Shown here: piece by piece, positions 1 to 8,294 of the stretch
Layout of the letters: the number at the start of each line of letters is the position of its first letter
Numbering within the stretch: the first letter of the stretch is position 1
NCBI GenBank assembly: GCA_050018415.1
Contig: JBEKAB010000013.1
Location: forward strand, 1 to 64,000
Length of the DNA stretch: 64,000 nt
Origin: UBA1161 sp002311745
GTDB taxonomy: Bacteria; Planctomycetota; Phycisphaerae; Tepidisphaerales; Tepidisphaeraceae
Reading direction: 5' to 3'
The notes under the pieces: model-generated
Databases searched by the model: none
What the model saw: only the letters and a program-made list of their open reading frames with translations
What the model was told of the DNA's origin: nothing
Made by a program: the position numbers and the translations under genes

Positions 1-159
1 AACCGCGCGGAGCCTAGGTGCAGGAAACGACGGCCCAAAGAATACGACCTGATGAATCAACCTCGGAAGGTGTTGAGAAATCGCCTGAAAAACCAGAGAC
101 AAAATGCTTAAATTGATGCCATTAAGATCTGTCCCGTGTTCTGCGTCCCGGAGGTTGAA

Positions 160-1347
160 ATGACGCGTCGATTCATCGTGCTTGCGATCGCGCTGGTTGC
201 GGTTGTAGTGCTGGTCGCGTTACATCCATGGCGCTCGCGCTTTGAGAATGCCGCCGGTGCTGGCCCACGAGACGAAGATACGGGGACGACTTCTGCTCCG
301 ACCCGACTTTCGCCCACAACCCGGGGGGCGGCCGACATAACGTTCGACAAATGGGCTATCCACGTTGATGGCGTTCGGTCGCAAACGCCAGTACCGATGT
401 ATCTACCATCGGAAGATACAGATGACTCATCATCTGTAGTATCTATCGCGCCATGCATTACGCCAAGCAGGGTAGCGGCCGCGGCCCTCGCGTTGACCAA
501 GAGCGGTCGCTGGATCGTTTTTTCCGGCGGTGGCCTTACGCAACCGACTGACGGCCTGTTGACGCTCCGCGTCAATGTCACGAACACGGACGCCAAGAAA
601 GCAACATTCAAACTCGGAGACGTTGTGTTCAAAGGAGCTGATGGTGAGATGTTTTCATGTGTTGGTGTTTCAATAGATAGCTCTCAGTTGGTCGGCAAAC
701 CAACCGAAAAATCCAGGGAAGCCGTCAAGTCTGTGCCACTCACTATCGATGCGGGCAACGCAGTGTGGGCCAACTACTGCTTTGTCGTTCCGTCAACAAG
801 CCTGCCCGCGAGGCTTTGGTTCGGCATGGCCCGCACCGATTACCTAATCCGGAAGCTTGACGACCTTTCCGTGGATGCCGCGCCAACGGAGAAGGGCATG
901 GGCTTTTCGATGGGGGGCCAGATGGATATTGATGTGCCCGAAGGCTTTGGAACGATAAAAGCTTCGGGCGCCAGCGGTGACGCTATCGCACAATACGCTA
1001 TCAACCCTCAACTGAAACCAGCAGGTAAGATAGGGGTTACCACGGCGGCCCAGGTGGGCTCCCGGGGGGCGACGAGCATGTTCATCATCGAGACAGACGA
1101 GAGGTCGCTTGGCATAGAGTCGCACCGGCAATTCCCATGTGCCGTCGCCATGAATGGTGTGGGTTTTTATTTCGGTGGAGAGTTGTCCTTTTCACAAGCG
1201 ATCAGTCCTATCGAACTGAAAACATCCATCGGATCCGTTGGGTTAACCTTTAGTAGTTCCTTTAAGGCTGAGAAGGGTGACGTGTTGGGGGCATACGCGA
1301 CACAAGACACGGTCCTGTCCATCCGCCGGGCGTCAGAAGATCAGTAA
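160..1347 (+). CDS. Membrane-anchored protein of unknown function
   Basis: I do not recognise this 395-residue protein. It begins with a short basic stretch (MTRR) followed by a single hydrophobic segment at about residues 5-22 and then a Ser/Thr/Pro-rich linker, so it is probably held in the inner membrane by its N-terminus with the rest outside the cytoplasm. The ATG at 160 is preferred over an upstream in-frame GTG at 136 because GGAGGT lies 5 bases before it. The remainder is predicted soluble, with Gly- and beta-rich sequence and no motif that I can assign. It is the first gene of the window and stands alone; the next gene converges on it. Confidence 0.6.
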   Translation: MTRRFIVLAIALVAVVVLVALHPWRSRFENAAGAGPRDEDTGTTSAPTRLSPTTRGAADITFDKWAIHVDGVRSQTPVPMYLPSEDTDDSSSVVSIAPCITPSRVAAAALALTKSGRWIVFSGGGLTQPTDGLLTLRVNVTNTDAKKATFKLGDVVFKGADGEMFSCVGVSIDSSQLVGKPTEKSREAVKSVPLTIDAGNAVWANYCFVVPSTSLPARLWFGMARTDYLIRKLDDLSVDAAPTEKGMGFSMGGQMDIDVPEGFGTIKASGASGDAIAQYAINPQLKPAGKIGVTTAAQVGSRGATSMFIIETDERSLGIESHRQFPCAVAMNGVGFYFGGELSFSQAISPIELKTSIGSVGLTFSSSFKAEKGDVLGAYATQDTVLSIRRASEDQ

Positions 1348-1543
1348 GAGGCGGATGGAACCCGGACGTGAGCGGTTTTCGTTGGCAAATGGAACTGATG
1401 GAACGGGCCGCTGGAAAGACCGAATAGAGCCGCGACGCCCCGCAAACCGCGCGTGTCCGGTTTCATCGAGTGAAAAGGGAGTCCCCGGCGAGAAAGCGAC
1501 GCCGCTTCCCGGCAACCAGCGACTAGCAACTCGATTTATTTGT

Positions 1544-2974
1544 TCACTTTTTGGCCGACCACTCCGTGTGGATCATCGGACCCGTGGGATTGTCCACGCG
1601 GGCGTAGGTGTGGGCGCCGAAGAAGTCGCGCTGGGCTTGGATCAGGTTGCCCGGCAGACGCTCGCGGCGGTAGGCGTCGTAATACGCCAGGGACGCGCTG
1701 AACGCAGGCGTGGTGATGCCGCTTTGGGCGCCAAGCTGCACGATGCGCCGCCAGGCGTCCTGGCGAGGCAGGATCGCTTCACGGAATCGGTTGGCCATCA
1801 GCAGGTTGGCCAGGCCCGGCTCTTCATGGAAAGCATTCTTGATCTCGCCCAGGAACACGGCGCGGATGATGCAGCCGGCTTTCCAGATGCGGGCCATTTC
1901 GTCCAGGCGGATGCCGTAGTTGAACGCCTTGTTCGCCGCCGTCAGCAGGGCCATCCCCTGCGCGTAGGAGCAGATCTTGCTGCAGTACAGGGCGTCGCGC
2001 ACGTCCTTGATGAACGCCTTGACGTCGCCGGTGTATTTGTTCGGCTTGGGTCCGGTCAGGACCTTGGACGCCGCCACGCGCTCGTTCTTGAGCATGGAGA
2101 TTTCGCGCGCATCGACTGCCGCGGCCATCGTCGGCACCGGAACTTGCAGGTCCAGAGCCGCCTTGATCGTCCACGTGCCTGTGCCTTTCATCCCCACCAC
2201 GTCCAGAATCTGCTCGACCAGCGGCTGCTTGGGGTTCAGCGGATCGGCAAAGTCGATCACCTTGGTGGTGATCTCGATCAGGAAGCTCTTCAGCTCGCTG
2301 GTGTTCCATTCGGAGAAGACGTCCTTGAGCTGTTTGTTGTTCAAGCCCCCGACGTTTTTGAGCAGGTCGTAGGCCTCGGCGATCAGCTCCATGTCGCCGT
2401 ACTCGATGCCGTTGTGGCACATTTTGACGAAGTGCCCCGCCCCGCGGGCGCCGCAGTAGGCGACGCAGGGGCCGTCGTCTTCGCTCTTGGCGGCGATCTT
2501 GGTGAGGATCGGCTCCAGGTGCTTGTAGGCCTCCATGTCGCCGCCGGGCATGATGCTCGGGCCCCACAGGGCGCCTTCCTCGCCGCCGCTGATGCCCATG
2601 CCGAAGAAGCGGATGCCGGTGTCCTTGAGCTGATCCCCGCGCCGCTCGGTGTCCGTGTACAGGGAATTGCCGCCGTCGATGACGATGTCGCCCGGCTGAA
2701 GCACGGGCTTGAGGCTATCGATGACCTGATCGACGGGCTGGCCCGCCTTGACCATGATCAGAATGCGCCGCGGCCGTTCCAGCAGGGACGCGAATTCCTC
2801 GACCGTGCGTCCCATTTTCGCCTTTTTGCCGCGGGCGATGCCGCTGATGAAATTTTCGCTCTTGGAAGTGGTGCGGTTGAAGACCGCGATGGGGAAGCCG
2901 TTGCGCTCGATGTTGAGCGCGATGTTGCGACCCATCACTTCCAGACCAATGACGCCAAACGCCTGCCCGCTCAT
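1544..2974 (-). CDS. gnd: 6-phosphogluconate dehydrogenase, decarboxylating
   Basis: Oxidative pentose phosphate pathway enzyme that converts 6-phosphogluconate and NADP+ to ribulose 5-phosphate, CO2 and NADPH in the cytoplasm. The N-terminus has a Rossmann fold nucleotide site (GVIGLEVMGRNIALNIERNG), followed by DGGNS and the GISGGEEGALWGPSIMPGG active-site segment. GHFVKMCHNGIEYGDMQ-type sequence (here with GDME) carries the catalytic Lys and the substrate-binding HNGIEY. The C-terminal helical domain is full length; 476 residues is typical of the family. The start at 2974 is chosen because GGGAG lies upstream and an upstream extension to 3022 adds an unrelated 16 residues. It appears monocistronic and converges with the preceding gene. 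Confidence 0.95.
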   Translation of the reverse strand: MSGQAFGVIGLEVMGRNIALNIERNGFPIAVFNRTTSKSENFISGIARGKKAKMGRTVEEFASLLERPRRILIMVKAGQPVDQVIDSLKPVLQPGDIVIDGGNSLYTDTERRGDQLKDTGIRFFGMGISGGEEGALWGPSIMPGGDMEAYKHLEPILTKIAAKSEDDGPCVAYCGARGAGHFVKMCHNGIEYGDMELIAEAYDLLKNVGGLNNKQLKDVFSEWNTSELKSFLIEITTKVIDFADPLNPKQPLVEQILDVVGMKGTGTWTIKAALDLQVPVPTMAAAVDAREISMLKNERVAASKVLTGPKPNKYTGDVKAFIKDVRDALYCSKICSYAQGMALLTAANKAFNYGIRLDEMARIWKAGCIIRAVFLGEIKNAFHEEPGLANLLMANRFREAILPRQDAWRRIVQLGAQSGITTPAFSASLAYYDAYRRERLPGNLIQAQRDFFGAHTYARVDNPTGPMIHTEWSAKK

Positions 2975-3270
2975 GGAATCTCCCGGAAAAAATCTTTGTT
3001 GGTGAAAAAACGCGTGGGACAAATTAGTCCGCCGCCAGGGGGAGACATTGTCGGAATTGCCCGCCGGTTTGCAAGGGCCGCTCTGGTCCGCGGTTCATAG
3101 AGCTCGCTTTATCCCGACGAAGTTAGTTCGCCGCTCGAATTTTCCCAATTTTTGCACTGATTTTCATTGCGCGCGGAAAAACGTTACCGTGTGCCCTCAG
3201 ACGTAGACGGGGCACGAAGACGGCAAACGCGCCGCTTCCGTGACACTCGCTTGGGGGGGGATACGGGGAG

Positions 3271-3294
3271 TCTGTCCCATGCAACGTGGGCAGA
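3271..3294 (+). promoter_or_regulatory. Leader hairpin with TGCAACG loop, copy 1
   Basis: An 8-bp stem (TCTG, one bulged T, CCCA pairing with TGGGCAGA) closes a TGCAACG loop about 40 bases before the ATG at 3335. A second possible stem follows (GGGG in TTCGGGG with CCCC before the start). The same loop and stem occur at 19627-19655 before another PEP-CTERM gene, and related forms occur near 7160, 8058 and 9990. It is a candidate RNA regulatory element of the 5' untranslated region; the ligand or protein partner is unknown. Confidence 0.5.
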
Positions 3295-3334
3295 TCCAAT
3301 TCGGGGCTTCGCAGCACACCCCAAGGGGAAAATT

Positions 3335-3631
3335 ATGTTCACGAGCGAAATCTCTCGTTGCGCCCGGGGGTCAAGGGCAAGAGGCAGGATATCGCGGCAA
3401 AGCTGTCGAGGCGTGCTCGCGGCGGCGGTGGCGATCACCCTGATCGCCACCGCCATCACATCCCCCAACGGGCAAAACGTCACCACCCTCTGGCTTTTGG
3501 CATTGGCGGGAGGAACTTTTTTGCTGCGCCAGGCGAAGTCCGATGTCGCGTTCAAAGGAGGAGGGGCATCCCGGAAAAATGTCCCGGTTCTTTCGGGTGC
3601 GGGTATTTACGGGTGCATGGACAGGCCATGA
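3335..3631 (+). pseudogene. Body-less PEP-CTERM remnant (leader plus tail)
   Basis: This 98-codon frame begins with the MFT leader seen on other PEP-CTERM genes here, has a signal-peptide-like hydrophobic stretch (about residues 27-42), and then goes straight to LWLLALAGGTFLLRQ, which matches the membrane helix of the neighbouring PEP-CTERM tails (LLVLAGGTLLLRRR). The protein body and the Pro-Glu-Pro motif itself are missing, and about 33 unrelated residues follow. It is best read as an internally deleted PEP-CTERM gene. Its stop overlaps the sigma factor start (ATGA at 3628-3631), so translation of this frame could still feed ribosomes into the sigma factor gene. Confidence 0.55.
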
Positions 3632-6531
3632 GCGACCTTGAGTTATTGGTGCAATATCGCCAGGGCTCGCAGGACGCGTTTGCCGCGTTGGTGGCCCGCC
3701 ACATTGACTGGGTCTATTCGGCCGCCCTGCGGCGCACCCACGATCCTCACCGGGCCGAAGATGTGACCCAAGCGGTCTTCATCGCCCTGGCCTCGTGCAA
3801 GCAACTGAGAAAAGGAACGATCCTGTCGGCATGGCTGTTTCAGGTTATGCGGTACGCATCGGCCAAGCTCTTACGATCCGAGGCGCGGCGACGCTTTCAC
3901 GAAAGGGAAGCGGCCAAGGCCAGTGAAATGTCAGCCAACTCGGGCGAAGCTCCATGGGAACAGATGTCGCCCTTCCTGGAGGAGGCAGTTGAGGACCTGG
4001 GAGGGCGCGATCGGGAAGCGGTGTTGTTGCGGTTTTACCAGCGAATGAGTTGGGCTGAAGTCGGCCAGGCGTTGGGGATTAGCGAGGAAGGCGCCAGGAA
4101 ACGGGTGGTGCGGGCGGTGGAAAAGCTGCGCGGCGCCTTTGCCCGCAGAGGATTGGTCCTTGGCGCCGGCGCGTTGGTCGGCGCATTGACCGCGCATACG
4201 ACGCAAGCCGCCCCGGTGGGCCTTGTCCATACGATCGCCGCCGCCAGCTTGGCATCCGGCACAACTGTGGCGGCCAGCGCGGGGGTGGCAAAAAAAGCGC
4301 TGGCCGCCATGGGAAGAAAGGCAATCCTCTACAAAATTCTGCTCGCGGGCGCGGCCTGCGCAACAGCCGCGTCCACGGGCGGAATCTTGCTTGTATTGAA
4401 TACCGGCGGCACCGGCGGTGCCCGCATCGCTGCGACCTCCAACGCGCCTACGCGGCCCGCCGTTGTCGCCGTCACCCCCACCACCGAAGCCTCCACCCAG
4501 CCGGAGCTGCGACAAACGGTTCAACTTGCGCAATGGGACGTGCTGCTCAATGACAACGGCCTGAACGTGATCGAGCAACTTCAGAGCACGCCGGTTCAGA
4601 CCGGCAGCAAGGTTTACGACGCGATTGTATTCAACGCCGCTGCCCTGCGCGGGGCCGTGGACCAGGCCCGGAAGGCTGGCGGCGTTGATGCGGTCGCGAT
4701 TTGGCTGAACTTCGCGCAGGTCAGAGGCGGTCCGCAGATTCCAGACGACCTTGTGCCCTTGAACTTCAATTATCCGCCGGGCGGGGAGAACAACGTCGAG
4801 GTCCAAGGCGGCGGCGACGGCACGGGCCAGATGAAGGTCGTGGGCGACGATCAGGTGCACCTCAAGCTGAATTATCGGAAAGTCAGGATTCAGTTCATCG
4901 ATCGGCAAACGGGGACGGTCGGGCCGGAATCGAGCGGGCAGTCAATCCTGTACGACGGACCACTGGGGGCGGGCGAGTCGCTGGCGTTTATCGGCTCGTT
5001 CACGACGCCGTCGCAAACCCCCTGCCATCACCTGGTGGTGTGGGAGGCGTTCAAGACGACTCAGTGGCAGTTGTTCGTGCCCGGGCCTCTGCTCGACAAC
5101 GACGTGGATTGGTGGTGCCAAAACGGTCCGGAGGGTCGGCTGAAGGTCAAAAATCAGGCGGTGTTGTGGGCGGCAGCGGCCAAGCACGAGGCGTCGCAGG
5201 TTCTGCCCGCCTTCGAGAAGAAGCTGGAAGACGGAAAGATCGTCGCGGCGATCGGCATGTGTCGCCGGGACCAGTGGCCGTACTGCTGGTGGGACGCTCA
5301 GGGCCAAGCGGTAGACGAGCCCTGGGCGTTGATGTCCACGTACAGCCCACAGCAGCCGTTCTGGGTGGCGCTGACACTGAGCGGGCCGGAGCAAGCCTGG
5401 ACCCCAAACACACCCACCGGGCATCCGTCGGACAACCGTGGTGGCGATTTGCCGGGACACGGACCACATCAAATCCTTGCGTCGTTTCCCGTGGATCAGC
5501 CGAGCAGGTTCGAGGTGGGGATACCCGTGGGGCCGTGGCAGAAGGTGGGACAGATCAGGGACGGCGACTCGATCGTGGTGGACGGAAGAACGTACCGGCT
5601 GGGGGGAACTTTCCAAGCCAGAGACAACGGTTTTGGGGTCGAGTTTTTCGGCAGGAACGGCTCGGAGAATCTGGTCACGATCACGGCGGTCTTGCAGGAC
5701 GGCACGGAGGTGGATCCGGCCACCTACAGTCTTCGTCAAATAGCGACCGATCGGCGCAGCGACCCCGCGCCGACGTTTGATCGCGTGCCGCTGTCCAAGG
5801 TGAAGTCGTTCCACGTATGGAAGCGCAAGCGGCAGTGGGTGACGTTCAGCGGTTTTGCGGCCCAGCCGGTGAAGCCGCCCACCGCGGACGTGTCCGCGGC
5901 GCAGCTGGCTGCGGCCGTCGAGGCGATGCAAAAGCGCTATTCCGAGGGGATGACGATGTGGGTCTGGAGCACGTTCCACCGCTTGAAGCGATTTGAAGCC
6001 CTTGCAGCCGATCCCAAAACGCCCATGGGTGCGGTGCGGGCCATGCTCGAGGCGGGGGAAAAGGGGGATATCGCGGCGGTGCGGCATCGTCTAATTTGCA
6101 ATCAGGATGATCCCCACAATCTCGTGGATTTGGTCGCACGCTGGATCATCGCTTCGATGAGCTTTCAAGCCGAAGCCGTGGCCAGGTTTGGGCAAGACGC
6201 CGTAATCAAGAACGAGACGCTGCTTTCTGTGAACTGGTGCGAAAGGAGTTTTGCGATCCCGGACTGGGTGTCCGAGCCGGACGGCGGACTGCAAGAGCGG
6301 GGCGATTGGGAAATGGCCATCGTCAAGCGCAGCGATGGCGAATATTACGTGGATATGTCCAAGTCCCTGACGCAACTTGTCTCGGACCGTCCAGATTTGC
6401 TCAAGACGATCCACGAGGTGCAGCAAGCCGCGCAGTCGTTGAAAGAGAACCCGGCAATGACGCTGGGGCAGCTCGACGCCGCGATGACGCAGCCCGCCAC
6501 GCGGCCGACGACACAAAAAAGTGGAAACTGA
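3628..6531 (+). CDS. ECF-type sigma factor with ~800-residue C-terminal extension
   Basis: A 967-residue protein. Residues 1-70 form sigma region 2 (SAALRRTHDPHRAEDVTQAV carries the conserved core-binding helix) and residues about 120-168 form sigma region 4 with a helix-turn-helix (SWAEVGQALGISEEGARKRV). After a Gly/Ala-rich linker there is one hydrophobic segment at about 234-257 (ILYKILLAGAACATAASTGG), then about 700 residues of unrecognised, probably extracytoplasmic sequence. Extended ECF sigma factors of this layout are known from planctomycetes, where the tail is thought to sense a signal; the signal here is unknown. The gene lies at the head of the PEP-CTERM locus and overlaps the 3335-3631 remnant by 4 bases. 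It is the obvious candidate regulator of the locus, but that is inference. Confidence 0.85.
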   Translation: MSDLELLVQYRQGSQDAFAALVARHIDWVYSAALRRTHDPHRAEDVTQAVFIALASCKQLRKGTILSAWLFQVMRYASAKLLRSEARRRFHEREAAKASEMSANSGEAPWEQMSPFLEEAVEDLGGRDREAVLLRFYQRMSWAEVGQALGISEEGARKRVVRAVEKLRGAFARRGLVLGAGALVGALTAHTTQAAPVGLVHTIAAASLASGTTVAASAGVAKKALAAMGRKAILYKILLAGAACATAASTGGILLVLNTGGTGGARIAATSNAPTRPAVVAVTPTTEASTQPELRQTVQLAQWDVLLNDNGLNVIEQLQSTPVQTGSKVYDAIVFNAAALRGAVDQARKAGGVDAVAIWLNFAQVRGGPQIPDDLVPLNFNYPPGGENNVEVQGGGDGTGQMKVVGDDQVHLKLNYRKVRIQFIDRQTGTVGPESSGQSILYDGPLGAGESLAFIGSFTTPSQTPCHHLVVWEAFKTTQWQLFVPGPLLDNDVDWWCQNGPEGRLKVKNQAVLWAAAAKHEASQVLPAFEKKLEDGKIVAAIGMCRRDQWPYCWWDAQGQAVDEPWALMSTYSPQQPFWVALTLSGPEQAWTPNTPTGHPSDNRGGDLPGHGPHQILASFPVDQPSRFEVGIPVGPWQKVGQIRDGDSIVVDGRTYRLGGTFQARDNGFGVEFFGRNGSENLVTITAVLQDGTEVDPATYSLRQIATDRRSDPAPTFDRVPLSKVKSFHVWKRKRQWVTFSGFAAQPVKPPTADVSAAQLAAAVEAMQKRYSEGMTMWVWSTFHRLKRFEALAADPKTPMGAVRAMLEAGEKGDIAAVRHRLICNQDDPHNLVDLVARWIIASMSFQAEAVARFGQDAVIKNETLLSVNWCERSFAIPDWVSEPDGGLQERGDWEMAIVKRSDGEYYVDMSKSLTQLVSDRPDLLKTIHEVQQAAQSLKENPAMTLGQLDAAMTQPATRPTTQKSGN

Positions 6532-6692
6532 ATCGACGGGGGTTTGTGAAGAAGACGCGCTGGCGCGCCGAATTTTGGTGAAATGATCTGCGGTTGGCAA
6601 CGTCCTGTATCGCGTAGAGAAGTGTAGGGGGTCAAGCCGTAAAAAGTTGTTGGTCCTAAATTAGTTCCGGGGGTTCCCCGGGGGAGTGGACC

Positions 6693-7265
6693 ATGCTCCA
6701 GAATACACCGTTCCTTTTGGCTCAGTTTTTCACGCGCCAGGCGTGGCAACGTCTGTCCATCCGCTTGCAGCTCACGCCGCGGGAGTTGCAGATCGTTTGG
6801 GGCGTGTCTCAAGACCGCAACGAATCCGCCATCGCGTGCAGCCTGGATATCTCACCGCATACCGTGCACACGCACTTGCAGCGCGTCTACGCCAAGCTCG
6901 GCGTCACCAACCGCACGGAACTGATGCTGCTGTTGTTCGGCACGTTCCTGTGCCTGACGGGTCAACCGGGCAGCGGGCTTCCCCCAATCTGCGGCCAGCA
7001 CAGCGCGGGATTCTGCCCCCTGCGCAACCGACGAATCGATAGCCCGTTCGTTCAACGAACTGCGCAAACGAGCGACGAGCCGTTGCCCGTGTGTGCAAAC
7101 GCCGCACTCGCCGCTTGCGGGGCTCAGCCATGCCGCGGCCCAAAGCGAGCCGCGGCCCTGTCCATCCAACGTGGGCGGTTGCAATTTGAGGAATCATCGA
7201 TCGCGGCGCACGGGAGGAATCATGTTCACACGTACGATTTGCCATCCGGTTTGCGCGCCTCATAG
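6693..7265 (+). CDS. Short LuxR/GerE-type transcriptional regulator, C-terminally extended
   Basis: The first ~110 residues match the paralogue at 7596-7934: an N-terminal hydrophobic stretch, then a GerE-type DNA-binding helix-turn-helix (LTPRELQIVWGVSQDRNESA through SPHTVHTHLQRVYAKL), then a cysteine-containing end (FLCLT, PPICG, GFCPLR). There is no receiver or ligand-binding domain. In the paralogue the protein stops directly after CPLR, but here the frame runs on for about 80 residues through sequence that includes the leader region of the next remnant, so the extension is probably not selected. GGAG lies just before the ATG. It is likely a DNA-binding regulator of the PEP-CTERM locus, but its targets are unknown. 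Confidence 0.75.
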   Translation: MLQNTPFLLAQFFTRQAWQRLSIRLQLTPRELQIVWGVSQDRNESAIACSLDISPHTVHTHLQRVYAKLGVTNRTELMLLLFGTFLCLTGQPGSGLPPICGQHSAGFCPLRNRRIDSPFVQRTAQTSDEPLPVCANAALAACGAQPCRGPKRAAALSIQRGRLQFEESSIAAHGRNHVHTYDLPSGLRAS

Positions 7266-7350
7266 GCGGCAGGAACTCGATTGCTGCGCCGCCGGCGCAA
7301 CCAGGCGCCCAGCGAATGCGGCGCATGACCAACCCTGCAAGAAGGGTTGA
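7222..7350 (+). pseudogene. PEP-CTERM leader-tail chimera, body deleted
   Basis: The frame opens with GGAGG and ATG and encodes MFTRTICHP, the leader shared by PEP-CTERM genes here. After about 12 codons the DNA becomes the tail region of the same gene family (AGGAACTCGATTGCTGCGCC compares with the AGGAACC...CTGCTGCGCC tail) but in another reading frame, and continues into the shared 3' unit with its hairpin. No protein body remains. It is a decayed or recombined cassette rather than a working gene. Confidence 0.6.
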
Positions 7351-7373
7351 GGCGAAACTCCATGAAATGAGAA

Positions 7374-7416
7374 CGCGCCCTTTCGGAGGAGCTAAGTTGA
7401 GGGCCGAAAGGGCGCG
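7374..7416 (+). terminator. Shared 3' hairpin, copy 1
   Basis: A perfect 13-bp stem: CGCGCCCTTTCGG at 7374-7386 pairs with CCGAAAGGGCGCG at 7404-7416 around a 17-base loop. It is the end of a ~100 bp unit found after several PEP-CTERM tails. No T-tract follows, so it may protect transcript ends or act with Rho rather than be a classical intrinsic terminator. Confidence 0.6.
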
Positions 7417-7595
7417 ACGGCAAAACCGCCGCCGAGGATTGACGCTGGCTACAGCGCCGGCGGCGAGGGAACCGAACGCAGTGCAAACATTGCAGCGGGC
7501 ATTCTGATCCGGCTTTTTGGAGCTTTTTGCTGTATGATCTTCCAACACATACCGGGGCGCGTAAGTTTTGGGGCGTACCCGCGAAAGGATCGACC

Positions 7596-7934
7596 ATGAC
7601 GCCGACCGAAACATCTCCGTTGGCGTATTTCGTCAGCCCGAAGGCGTGGAAGCGGCTGGGCGTCCGCCTAAGGCTTTCGCAAAGGGAACTGCAAATCGCC
7701 CAGGGCGTGCTCCGGGACCGCAAGGAATCCGCCATCGCCCGGGACCTGGGCATGTCGCGCCACACCGTCCACACCCACCTAGAGCGCCTCTATGCCAAGC
7801 TCTCCGTCCGCAACCGAGCGGAACTCATGCTGGTTCTGTTCGGCGCGTTCCTGTGCCTCACCGCCGTGCCCGGCAGCAAGCTTCCCCCCATTTGCGGCGA
7901 CCAGAGCACGGGGCGCTGTCCCCTGCGTAGCTGA
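7596..7934 (+). CDS. Short LuxR/GerE-type transcriptional regulator
   Basis: A 112-residue regulator made almost entirely of a GerE-type DNA-binding domain: LSQRELQIAQGVLRDRKESA, then SRHTVHTHLERLYAKLSVRN, the recognition-helix region. The end carries three cysteines (FLCLT, PPICG, GRCPLRS), conserved with the paralogue at 6693, which could bind a metal or form disulfides. The ATG at 7596 is preferred because AAAGGA precedes it; 23 upstream codons are unrelated to the paralogue. Its last six codons begin the 207-base stretch that is duplicated at 9847-10053. Each LuxR gene here is directly followed by a PEP-CTERM leader, suggesting an ancestral regulator-target unit. Confidence 0.8.
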   Translation: MTPTETSPLAYFVSPKAWKRLGVRLRLSQRELQIAQGVLRDRKESAIARDLGMSRHTVHTHLERLYAKLSVRNRAELMLVLFGAFLCLTAVPGSKLPPICGDQSTGRCPLRS

Positions 7935-8121
7935 CGGCTGAATAGCCGACTTTACCGACGCCACTAAAGAACTACCATCGTGCGTTGACCGGGTGCGGAA
8001 ATGAGGCAGTTGCCATTTCCGCGGACTTGCCAAAGAGCTTGGGGAAAGAACAGAGGCTCTGCCCATCAACGGCGGGCAGATGCCGGCGGGAAACTGTTTA
8101 ACTCATACCAGCGGAGGAACT
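7915..8121 (+). repeat. Structured leader repeat, copy A (207 bp)
   Basis: This stretch, from the last codons of the LuxR gene to the ATG at 8122, recurs at 9847-10053 with the same length and few differences. It contains a 9-bp stem (GCGGAAATG at 7995-8003 with CATTTCCGC at 8014-8022) and a 7-bp stem at 8058-8080 (TCTGCCC with GGGCAGA), followed by GGCGGGAAACTGTTTAACTC, which is also found before the genes at 15191 and 16401. It fills the gap between the regulator and the next intact gene and is probably an untranslated regulatory leader. Confidence 0.7.
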
Positions 8122-8240
8122 ATGTCTACACCTACATTTTGTCCCCGGCCTGGCACAACGCGGACAGGTGCAATTTGAGAATTGTCCAACCCGCCTGAAA
8201 GGAGGAACCCCATCGCCGCGCCGGCGGCGGAGCTGAACCG
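8122..8240 (+). pseudogene. PEP-CTERM leader-tail remnant
   Basis: A GGAGG-preceded ATG opens an 18-codon leader (MSTPTFCPRP...) matching the leader of the GloVer-repeat gene at 10054, and stops at 8176-8178. Shortly after it come AGGAGGAACC and CGCCGGCGGCGGAGCTGAAC, which resemble the tail and stop of PEP-CTERM genes (Arg-rich end plus TGA). The body has been lost. The segment ends in GTGACGAAATTTGCAGAC, which also resembles the region before the gene at 18634. Confidence 0.55.
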
Positions 8241-8294
8241 TGTGCAATTGCAGCGTGACGAAATTTGCAGACTTTTCACATGAAAGGACAGATC

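Noticed and set aside
1277..3100. Long open frame on the plus strand across the gnd gene
   Set aside because: It is antisense to a clear enzyme gene and has no protein-like motifs; high GC creates such shadow frames.
7935..8121. Cyclic di-GMP or other known riboswitch in the leader repeats
   Set aside because: The conserved core sequences of riboswitch classes I can recall are not present, so only an unnamed structured leader is claimed.
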